A stretch of DNA of 56,725 bases, from contig DWWZ01000071.1 in assembly GCA_019119435.1 (NCBI GenBank), forward strand, positions 1 through 56,725, given 5' to 3'. The notes beneath the pieces are model-generated. The model did no database searches and had not been told where the DNA came from. It saw nothing but the letters and a program-made list of their open reading frames with translations. Numbering within the stretch: the first letter of the stretch is position 1; each line of letters opens with the position of its first letter. This document shows positions 33,638-40,605 of the stretch, one piece after another. This DNA comes from Candidatus Butyricicoccus avicola. GTDB lineage: Bacteria; Bacillota; Clostridia; Oscillospirales; Butyricicoccaceae. Both the position numbers and the translations under genes were made by a program.

Positions 33638-35014
33638 ATGGAACTGTTCTATGACAAAAAAACGGGCTATGACAAGCTCGACAAAACGGCCTGCATGGAC
33701 TATGCCGAGGGCTACAAGGCTTTCCTCGACGAGGGCAAGACCGAGCGGGACGCTGTGGAGGCCATCGTGCGCATGGCCGAGGCCAAGGGCTACAAGGCAT
33801 TTGTGCGCGGCATGGAGGTCAAGCCCGGCGACAAGTTTTATCAGGTTAACCGCTATAAGGGCGTCATCCTGGCCCACATTGGCCGGGCCTCCCTGGCCGA
33901 CGGCGTGCGCCTGACCGCCGCCCATCTGGATGCGCCCCGCATCGATATCCGCACCGTGCCGCTCTATGAGCAGGACGGCATGGCTTATTTCAAGACCCAT
34001 TATTATGGCGGCATCAAGAAGTACCACTGGCTGGCTATTCCGCTGGAGCTGCGCGGTGTGGTCTGCGTCTGCCAGGACGGCAAGGTCAAGCGCGTGCCCG
34101 TCCACGTGGGCAACAAGCCCGGAGACCCCAAGTTCGTCATCACCGACCTGCTGCCCCACCTGGCCGGCGAGCAGATGGGCAAGAAGGCCACCGAGGTCAT
34201 CAAGGCCGAGAACATGAATGTACTCCTGGGCTCCTTCCCGAGCGAGAACACCAAGGACGGCGACAAGGACCGCGTCAAGCAGGCCATCCTGGAATACCTG
34301 AACGCCGAATACGGCATGACCGAGGCCGATTTCCTGTCGGCCGAGCTGTCCTGTGTGCCCGCGTTCAACGCCTGCGATATCGGGTTTGACCGCTCGCTCA
34401 TCGGCGCCTACGGCCACGACGACCGCGTCTGCTCCTATCCGGCGGCCACCGCGCTGATCGATGCCGACGAGACGCCGGCACACACCAACCTGTGCCTGCT
34501 GGTCGATAAGGAGGAGATCGGCTCGGACGGCGTGACCGGCATGCAGTCGCGCCATTTTGATACCTTCCTCGGCGACCTGTGCCGCGCGCAGGGCGTGCTG
34601 CCCGACGAGTGCTATGAGCACTCCATCTGCCTGTCGGCCGACGTGTGCAATGCCTTTGACCCCAACTTCCCTGAGGTCTCGGAAGGCCGCAACGATGCCC
34701 GTATCGGCTGCGGCATGGCCATCATCAAGTACACCGGCGCGCGCGGCAAGAGCGGCACGTCGGACGCCACGGCCGAGCTCATGGCGCGTGTGCGCTGCAT
34801 TTTGGACGGCGCAGGCGTGACCTGGCAGACCGGCCAGCTGGGCCGCGTCGACCAGGGCGGCGGCGGCACGGTCGCCATGTACCTGGCAAACCGCAACATC
34901 GACACGGTCGATGCGGGCGTGCCGGTCCTGTCCATGCACGCGCCCTTTGAGACCATCTCGAAGCACGACCTCTATATGACGTATCTGGGATTTGGCGCAT
35001 TCTACCGCGACTGA
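33638..35014 (+). CDS. M18 family aminopeptidase
   Basis: A 458-residue cytosolic dizinc aminopeptidase that removes N-terminal residues from peptides (aspartyl aminopeptidase class). Key motifs are A-A-H-L-D-A-P-R with the first zinc His and Asp, L-V-D-K-E-E-I-G-S with the catalytic Glu pair, C-D-I-G and S-M-H-A-P-F-E with the last zinc His. Length and motif order match M18. The RBS is AAAGGAG. Specificity for acidic residues is family-level knowledge, not seen here. Confidence 0.93.
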   Translation: MELFYDKKTGYDKLDKTACMDYAEGYKAFLDEGKTERDAVEAIVRMAEAKGYKAFVRGMEVKPGDKFYQVNRYKGVILAHIGRASLADGVRLTAAHLDAPRIDIRTVPLYEQDGMAYFKTHYYGGIKKYHWLAIPLELRGVVCVCQDGKVKRVPVHVGNKPGDPKFVITDLLPHLAGEQMGKKATEVIKAENMNVLLGSFPSENTKDGDKDRVKQAILEYLNAEYGMTEADFLSAELSCVPAFNACDIGFDRSLIGAYGHDDRVCSYPAATALIDADETPAHTNLCLLVDKEEIGSDGVTGMQSRHFDTFLGDLCRAQGVLPDECYEHSICLSADVCNAFDPNFPEVSEGRNDARIGCGMAIIKYTGARGKSGTSDATAELMARVRCILDGAGVTWQTGQLGRVDQGGGGTVAMYLANRNIDTVDAGVPVLSMHAPFETISKHDLYMTYLGFGAFYRD

Positions 35015-35030
35015 ACCCCATAAAAAAGCA

Positions 35031-35077
35031 AAAACCCGGCCCGGTTCCCAAAATGTGGAACCGGGCCGGGTTTTTTT
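35031..35077. terminator. Bidirectional terminator between aminopeptidase and sdaAA
   Basis: An 18-base GC-rich stem (35031-35048 with 35057-35074) with flanking A and T runs. Confidence 0.92.
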
Positions 35078-35090
35078 GATCCATGTGAGA

Positions 35091-35966
35091 TTATTCGCCA
35101 AAGATTTCCTGCTTGAGACGCTGGCCGGTCGGCGTCGCGGCCAGGCCGCCCTGGGCGGTCTCCTTGAGCGCGCAGGGCATGGAGTCGCCGACCTCGCGCA
35201 TGGCGTCGATGACCTCATCGACCGGGATGACGCTCTGGATGCCGGCAAGCGCCATTTCGGCCGCAGCGAACGCGCAGGCCACGCCGCCCGCGTTGCGCTT
35301 GATGCAGGGCACCTCGACCAGGCCGGCAATGGGGTCGCAGACCAGGCCGAGCTGGTTCTTGATGGCGATTGCGCAGGCGTGCGCGCACATTTCGGGCGTG
35401 CCGCCCGCCATCTCAACAAGGGCCGCGGCGGCCATCGCCGCCGCACTGCCGCACTCGGCCTGGCAGCCGCCCTGTGCGCCCGCGATGGAGGCGCGGTCGG
35501 CAATGACCATGCCGAAGGCGCCCGCGGTGAACAGCGCCATAACGGCGGTCTCTTCGGGCAGGCCGCGCGCGTCCATGAGCGTCAGGATGGTGCCGGGCAG
35601 GATGCCGCACGAGCCGGCCGTCGGCGCAGCGACGATCTTGCCCATGGCGGCATTGTACTCCGAGACCGCCAGGGCGCGGGTGAGCGCACCCGTGAAGAAG
35701 GGGCCGCACAGGCCGCCGCCCTGGGCGTACTGCTGCATCTTGTAGGCGTCCCCGCCGGTCAGACCGCTGGTCGATTTGATATCCGGCCCGGCGCCGGCCT
35801 GGACGGCCTCCTGCATGACGTGCAGGTTGTCCTGCATGCGGCGGTATAGGTCCTCCGGCGCAGCCTCGGCCTGCGCGGCCTGGTCGGCCAGCACGAGGGC
35901 CGAGATCGTGCTGCCGCTGTCCTGGGCCGCCTGGACGAGGGCCGAGATCGAGTGATATTCAAGCAT
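35091..35966 (-). CDS. sdaAA: L-serine dehydratase, iron-sulfur-dependent, alpha subunit
   Basis: A 291-residue subunit of the oxygen-sensitive [4Fe-4S] enzyme that converts L-serine to pyruvate and ammonia. T-S-G-L-T-G-G and A-A-P-T-A-G-S-C-G-I-L-P-G belong to the active site. The cluster Cys residues appear in G-G-C-Q-A-E-C-G-S-A, L-V-C-D-P-I-A-G and V-E-V-P-C-I-K-R-N. It starts 12 bases after sdaAB and is cotranscribed with it. Confidence 0.96.
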   Translation of the reverse strand: MLEYHSISALVQAAQDSGSTISALVLADQAAQAEAAPEDLYRRMQDNLHVMQEAVQAGAGPDIKSTSGLTGGDAYKMQQYAQGGGLCGPFFTGALTRALAVSEYNAAMGKIVAAPTAGSCGILPGTILTLMDARGLPEETAVMALFTAGAFGMVIADRASIAGAQGGCQAECGSAAAMAAAALVEMAGGTPEMCAHACAIAIKNQLGLVCDPIAGLVEVPCIKRNAGGVACAFAAAEMALAGIQSVIPVDEVIDAMREVGDSMPCALKETAQGGLAATPTGQRLKQEIFGE

Positions 35967-35978
35967 ACGGTTTCCTCC

Positions 35979-36638
35979 TTAAATGGCGCGGACGAGGACC
36001 ACGCCCGTGATGTGCGGCAGCTGGCGCAAAAAGCTGATCATAGAGTCCGAGACGTCGCCGTCGACCTCGATGGTCATGACGGCCTCGCCGCCCTTCTGCG
36101 GGCGGGACAGGCGGAAGTTGCCAATGTTCGCGCCAGAGTAGGCCATGGTGTTGGTGACGGCGGCGATAACGCCCGGGGTGTCCTGGTGCAGCACGATGAG
36201 GGTGTTGTACTGGCCGGTGAACTGCACCTCTAGGCCGTTGATGTTGGTGACGATGATATTGCCGCCGCCGATGGACGCGCCCACCATGCGGCAGGTGCCG
36301 CCTTGTTCGCCAGTCAGCTCCAGGATGGCCGTGTTGGGGTGCGCGCCCGGAAGGGAAGTCAGATAGAATTCATACGCGAGCCCCTCTTCGGACGCGATCT
36401 CAAGCGCGTGGCGCAGGCGCGCGTCATAGGTGTGCATGTCCAGGATACCCGCGATGATGGCCTTGTCCGTGCCATGGCCGCGATAGGTCTGCGCGAACGA
36501 GCCGCACAGGCCGATGCGCGCCTTGACCGGCCGGTCGGCCAGGATCTTGCGCGCGATGCGCCCAAGGCGGCAGGCGCCGGCTGTATGGGAGCTGGACGGG
36601 CCGATCATGACCGGCCCAATGAGGTCAAATACTTGCAT
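35979..36638 (-). CDS. sdaAB: L-serine dehydratase, iron-sulfur-dependent, beta subunit
   Basis: A 219-residue beta subunit. The N-terminal catalytic motif G-P-S-S-S-H-T-A-G lies near residue 12. The C-terminal half (about 145-219) is an ACT domain (L-I-V-L-H-Q-D-T-P-G-V-I and A-N-I-G-N-F). ATG 36638 with AAAGGAG is preferred over an upstream start at 36698. With sdaAA it forms the two-subunit clostridial enzyme. The neighbouring symporter could supply serine. Confidence 0.95.
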   Translation of the reverse strand: MQVFDLIGPVMIGPSSSHTAGACRLGRIARKILADRPVKARIGLCGSFAQTYRGHGTDKAIIAGILDMHTYDARLRHALEIASEEGLAYEFYLTSLPGAHPNTAILELTGEQGGTCRMVGASIGGGNIIVTNINGLEVQFTGQYNTLIVLHQDTPGVIAAVTNTMAYSGANIGNFRLSRPQKGGEAVMTIEVDGDVSDSMISFLRQLPHITGVVLVRAI

Positions 36639-36688
36639 AAACGCTGCTCCTTTGTGGAAATCAGATGGTCTGCCGGGGATATAAGGAT

Positions 36689-36717
36689 AGTATACCATAA
36701 TCCGGCGCTTTCAGACA
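36689..36717 (-). promoter_or_regulatory. Promoter of sdaAB-sdaAA
   Basis: Extended -10 TGGTATACT with TATACT at 36689-36694, 17-base spacer and a weak -35 TGTCTG (36712-36717). Confidence 0.55.
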
Positions 36718-36742
36718 GAGGGGAAAGCGCGGGGAAAACGGC

Positions 36743-36771
36743 AAAAAGTGAGGATGGGAGCCTCACTTTTT
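36743..36771 (-). terminator. Terminator after the symporter gene
   Basis: An 11-base stem, AAAAAGTGAGG with CCTCACTTTTT, 13 bases past the stop codon. Confidence 0.85.
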
Positions 36772-36783
36772 GCGGGAATGGCT

Positions 36784-37989
36784 TTACTTTTTGATCCACT
36801 TCTTGTAGATGGTGTCCACGATAACACCGATGGCGTTGTCGCCCGAGACGTTGCAGGCGGTGCCGAACGAGTCCTGGGTGATGTAGAGCGCCACCATGAT
36901 CGCGCAGAGCGGGCCCTCCGGGTCGCCGAGCTCGGCGCCGAAGATCATATAGAGGAAGGGTAGCGCGGTCATGATCGAGCCGCCGGGCGCGCCGGGCGAG
37001 GCAACCATCGCCACGCCAAGCGTTGCAATGAAGGGCACGACCGTGGCAAGGCTGATCGGGATCTGGTTCATCAGGCAGACTGCGGTTGCGCAGGCAGTGA
37101 TGGTGATCATGGAGCCAGCCATGTGGATGTTCGCGCACAGCGGCACGACAAAGTTGCGGATCTCGGGCGAGATGCCGTCGGCCTCGGCGCACTGCAGGTT
37201 GACCGGGATGGTCGCCGCCGAGGACTGCGTACCGAGCGCTGTTGTATAGCCCGGAATCTGGTTCTTGATGAGCGCGAGCGGGTTCTTGTGGCCAATGACG
37301 CCCGCGATGCAGAACTGCACTGCAATGCAGATAAGGTGCATGATGATGACAACCAGGAATACCTTCCACAGGATGCCTAGGATGACAAAGGTCTTGCCCG
37401 AGCGGGTCATGTCCACGAACGTGCCGCAGATGTAGAGCGGCAGCAGCGGGACGATGGCCACGTGCAGCACCTTATCGATAATGGCCGAGAAGTCATGAAA
37501 CCCGTTATAGAGCGAACCGCCGAGTTCCTTGCCGCGCATGGAGGACATGCAAAGGCCCAGGATGAAGGCCAGGAGCACGGCTGCCAGCGTGTCCAGGATG
37601 GGCTCCACTTCCAGAGAGATATACGGTGCGAGCGAATTGCCGGCGGTCGCCGCGATCTGCTCGAGCGCGTCGGCGCTCATAAAGGAGGGGAACAGGGTGC
37701 TGGACACGACATACGAGCACGAGCCGGCAATCAGCGTCGAGGCGTAGGCCAGCGCAGCCGTCACGAGCAGCAGCCGGCCGGCGCCCTGGGACAGGTCGGC
37801 AATGCCCATTGTGACATAGGCGAGAATCATGAGCGGGATAACAAATTTCAGAAACATGCTGAACAGGGACGAGGCCGTGACCACCAGACGGCAAATCACT
37901 TCTGGAACAAATGCCTGGCCCAGGATAATGCCCAGGATGATGCCGATGATCAGCCGGGGAACCAATCCGAGTTTCTTCTTTTTTACCAT
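36784..37989 (-). CDS. Dicarboxylate/amino acid:cation symporter (DAACS family)
   Basis: A 401-residue inner-membrane transporter of the GltP/SstT fold. It has eight helices plus two re-entrant loops; family landmarks are T-Q-S-S-A-A-T-I-P in hairpin 1 and the N-I-H-M-A-G-S helix 7 region, with A-S-P-G-A-P-G-G in hairpin 2. The start is ATG 37989 with AAGGGGG. The adjacent serine dehydratase suggests serine or threonine uptake (SstT-like), but aspartate, glutamate or succinate remain possible. Confidence 0.88.
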   Translation of the reverse strand: MVKKKKLGLVPRLIIGIILGIILGQAFVPEVICRLVVTASSLFSMFLKFVIPLMILAYVTMGIADLSQGAGRLLLVTAALAYASTLIAGSCSYVVSSTLFPSFMSADALEQIAATAGNSLAPYISLEVEPILDTLAAVLLAFILGLCMSSMRGKELGGSLYNGFHDFSAIIDKVLHVAIVPLLPLYICGTFVDMTRSGKTFVILGILWKVFLVVIIMHLICIAVQFCIAGVIGHKNPLALIKNQIPGYTTALGTQSSAATIPVNLQCAEADGISPEIRNFVVPLCANIHMAGSMITITACATAVCLMNQIPISLATVVPFIATLGVAMVASPGAPGGSIMTALPFLYMIFGAELGDPEGPLCAIMVALYITQDSFGTACNVSGDNAIGVIVDTIYKKWIKK

Positions 37990-38381
37990 AGGAAAACCCC
38001 CTTGTTTTTGTGCACAGACGCGGATTCCCACACCGAGCCTGGCGATGTGTTCCCTATTATAGCGGGCGGATATGAGATACGCAAGAGGGCAGAAGTGTCC
38101 TTGAATCACGGAAAAATATTAATAAAATCCGTATACAAAATACAGATTTACAGGGATACAGCGAAAGAATTGGTCAAAAAATTAAGAAACGACATAAAAC
38201 ATACACAGAAAAAAATAGCAACATACACAAAAAATATTGAAAAAAATGTGCACATTGCCAAGCCTTTCAGGGATTCGTCATGGATCGTACTTGCGCTGCC
38301 TGGAAGTTGTGCTATCATAAAGGTAAGCCCGGCGGCTGCCGGGCGCACAAAAATGCAGACAGAAAGAGGGTTTATGAGACG
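37990..38381. other. A/T-rich divergent control region, symporter and SLH gene
   Basis: 392 bases. The middle (about 38110-38250) is strongly A/T-rich for this genome. It holds the plus-strand promoter at 38291-38318 and a GCCCGGC-GGCT-GCCGGGC stem in the leader just after it. A 10-codon frame (38353-38385) overlaps the SLH start but lacks a ribosome binding site. Confidence 0.5.
38291..38318 (+). promoter_or_regulatory. Promoter of the SLH/GH18-like gene
   Basis: TTGCGC (38291-38296), 16-base spacer, extended -10 TGCTATCAT (TATCAT 38313-38318). Confidence 0.65.
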
Positions 38382-40004
38382 ATGAGACAGAAAATACGCA
38401 TATTTGCCGCCGTGGCCGGCTGTATGGCCCTTCTGGCTACGGGCGCGCAGGCGGCCTATTCGGACATTCCGGAATCCCACTGGGCGTATGACGTCGTCAA
38501 CCAGTCGGCTGACCTCGGCGTCATCCAGGGCCGGGGCGATGGCACTTTTGGCCTGGGGCAGCAGGTCACGCGCGCCGAGTTTGCGGCCATGCTCGACCGG
38601 CTGATGGGCTGGGAGCTGACCGCGCCCGCGCAGGCGAGCTATGCCGATGTGCCTGCCTCGGCCTGGTACTATGATGCGGTCGAGACCGCCAAGGCGCATG
38701 GCGCGGTGACCGACACCGGCGTGTTCCGTCCGGATGCAGACATCACCCGAGAGGAGATGGCGGTCTGGCTGGTGGGCGCCCTGGGGTATCAGGACCTGGC
38801 CGCACAGAACGAGGACCTGACCATCCAGTTCACGGATGTGACTGACAACAAGGGCGCTATCGCCATGGCCTATGACTTTGGCATCATCGAGGGCAAGAGC
38901 CGCACGAGCTTTGCGCCCGATGAGCCCGCGATGCGCGAGGAGGCCGCAGCCATGATGATGCGCCTGTACGACCGCGCGCACAGCCAGACCGACTGGACGC
39001 ATGGCTTTTACGCCATCTCGTCGTGGAGCCAGCACGAGCTGGGCGGGCAGATGGACGCGGTCTCGCTGGGCTGGAGCCGCCTGGAGCTACAGGACGGACA
39101 GGCATATCTCAACACCACGAATGCCGGCGGCAACAGCTGGTGCGTGCCGGACAGCTACGAGGACGCAGTCAACTATTATAAAGGCACAGGTACGCAGATG
39201 AACCTGGCCGTGCAGATGACGGACCAGGCCGCAGCCAACGCCATCCTGCCCGACGCCGCCCAGCGGACGCGCGCCATTGAGCAGCTGGTCCAGGCGGCGG
39301 ATGACCTGGGCGTGGACGGTGTGACCGTGGACTTTGAGGGCCTCAAGGGCGACAGCCTGAAAAATGGCCTGACCGCCTTCGTGCAGGAACTGAAGGCCGC
39401 GCTGGGCGGCAGCCGGCCGGTCTATGTCTGCGTCCATCCGGTGCTCAAGAACGGTGGCGCCTACTATGACGCCTACGACTACCGGGCCCTGGGCGAAGCC
39501 GTCGATAAGGTCATCCTCATGGCGCACGACTATGCAGCCTCGTCCATGGACCAGGCGACGGCCGACAGCGGTTTCACCACAACACCGGTCAGCCCGTTTG
39601 AGGAGGTCTATTATGCCCTGCACATGGCAACCGACGACCAGACCGGCGTGCGGGACACCAGCAAGCTAGTACTGGGGCTGAGCGTGAGCAATACAGCGGG
39701 CTGGACGCTCCAGGATGGCAAGGTCATTAACCTGACCGCAAATCACCCGGCTATGGACACCATCCTGCGGCGCATGGGCCAGAGCGATACCCGCATCACA
39801 TATTCGGACACCTACCGCAATCCGTACATGACTTATACCGACGACGACGGCAACACCAATATCTTGTGGTATGAGGACGCGCAGAGCCTCACGGATAAAA
39901 TCGAGCTGGCGCGTATGTTTGGCGTCAGTCAGGTGTCGGTATGGCGCCTGGGGGCGATCCCGACCGACGCCCGCTGGGACCTGTGGAGCGCTCTGACAGC
40001 ATGA
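38382..40004 (+). CDS. SLH-domain surface protein with GH18-like domain
   Basis: A 540-residue exported protein. A signal peptide (about 1-24, ending G-A-Q-A-A) precedes three S-layer homology repeats: Y-S-D-I-P-E-S-H-W-A-Y, S-Y-A-D-V-P-A-S-A-W-Y-Y and Q-F-T-D-V-T-D-N, each with its F/A-E-x-A-x-M helix. SLH repeats bind pyruvylated secondary wall polymer. The C-terminal 340 residues are a TIM-barrel of the GH18 type with D-G-V-T-V-D-F-E-G, where Asp and Glu of the D-x-D-x-E catalytic core remain. It may cleave peptidoglycan or chitin-like glycans at the wall. ATG 38382 has an AGAGGG site. Confidence 0.9.
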   Translation: MRQKIRIFAAVAGCMALLATGAQAAYSDIPESHWAYDVVNQSADLGVIQGRGDGTFGLGQQVTRAEFAAMLDRLMGWELTAPAQASYADVPASAWYYDAVETAKAHGAVTDTGVFRPDADITREEMAVWLVGALGYQDLAAQNEDLTIQFTDVTDNKGAIAMAYDFGIIEGKSRTSFAPDEPAMREEAAAMMMRLYDRAHSQTDWTHGFYAISSWSQHELGGQMDAVSLGWSRLELQDGQAYLNTTNAGGNSWCVPDSYEDAVNYYKGTGTQMNLAVQMTDQAAANAILPDAAQRTRAIEQLVQAADDLGVDGVTVDFEGLKGDSLKNGLTAFVQELKAALGGSRPVYVCVHPVLKNGGAYYDAYDYRALGEAVDKVILMAHDYAASSMDQATADSGFTTTPVSPFEEVYYALHMATDDQTGVRDTSKLVLGLSVSNTAGWTLQDGKVINLTANHPAMDTILRRMGQSDTRITYSDTYRNPYMTYTDDDGNTNILWYEDAQSLTDKIELARMFGVSQVSVWRLGAIPTDARWDLWSALTA

Positions 40005-40047
40005 GCAGCGCACGCGCCCTTGCTGGGAAGAACCGCGTATAAAACGT

Positions 40048-40090
40048 ACGAGAGAAGGCCGATATCCTTTGGATGCCGGCCTTCTCTCGT
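40048..40090 (+). terminator. Terminator-like hairpin after the SLH gene
   Basis: A 14-base stem (40048-40061 with 40077-40090) 43 bases beyond the stop. It has no T-run, so efficiency is uncertain. Confidence 0.55.
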
Positions 40091-40312
40091 GCCCGCAGCG
40101 CGGGGCTGGTTTTTCGACAAAAAGTTACAATATGCAAGTTTTACTGATTAAAAAATTCATTTTTTACCGGAAAAGCACAGATCATTTGTTCGGAATCACA
40201 ATGTTTTCGCGGAACTTCGTGCCTGCTTCCGCCGCAAAATACCCGAAAAAATCCGCGCCTGCAAGGCCGCAGTCTACGGGCTGCAAGTCCAATGCAACCA
40301 CTGGAATCCCTC

Positions 40313-40383
40313 TTGACAAAACGCCCAATCTGTGCATGCCTGTGCCTTTGGCGCGGGCCGCTCGCCGCGCGGGGGCTTGTCAA
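40313..40383. other. Structured element upstream of the nrdD promoter
   Basis: Nested inverted repeats: TTGACAA with TTGTCAA (40313-40319, 40377-40383), GCCC with GGGC inside, and an inner hairpin GCGCGG/CCGCGC. It would fold as a branched RNA or cruciform. It lies in the otherwise empty 600-base gap 40005-40605. Confidence 0.4.
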
Positions 40384-40457
40384 TAGCTACCTCGCTTCAC
40401 ATTCGCCAAAAAAATAAGCCGAGAATTGTACATGTGTCCAAACGGGGACGCGCGGCC

Positions 40458-40486
40458 TTGACAATCTTCGCACAGAGGGCTATATT
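40458..40486 (+). promoter_or_regulatory. Promoter of the nrdD operon
   Basis: Perfect TTGACA (40458-40463), 17-base spacer, TATATT (40481-40486), about 120 bases before the nrdD start. Confidence 0.85.
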
Positions 40487-40508
40487 ATTAAGTGCATTCC
40501 AATCCGGC

Positions 40509-40524
40509 ACACTAGATATGGTGC
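40509..40524 (+). promoter_or_regulatory. NrdR box candidate
   Basis: ACACTAGATATGGTGC matches 13 of 16 positions of the NrdR-box consensus (acaCwAtATaTwGtgt). It lies just downstream of the expected transcription start and is nested in a CCGGCAC/GTGCCGG repeat. A much weaker second copy starts 29 bases upstream. Confidence 0.6.
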
Positions 40525-40605
40525 CGGAAACGATGCACAGCAACAAAAAGTTGTGCACAGATTTATACACAGGCAGGTTTGCCTGGGAAGGAGTCCCCCT
40601 TTTAC

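Noticed and set aside
33611..35503. A 630-codon minus-strand frame opposite the aminopeptidase and sdaAA terminator
   Set aside because: Antisense to the M18 gene, passes through a bidirectional terminator and shows no family motifs.
38353..38385. Ten-codon leader peptide overlapping the SLH gene start as ATGA
   Set aside because: No ribosome binding site before its ATG, and the composition gives no hint of attenuation. The overlap is probably chance.
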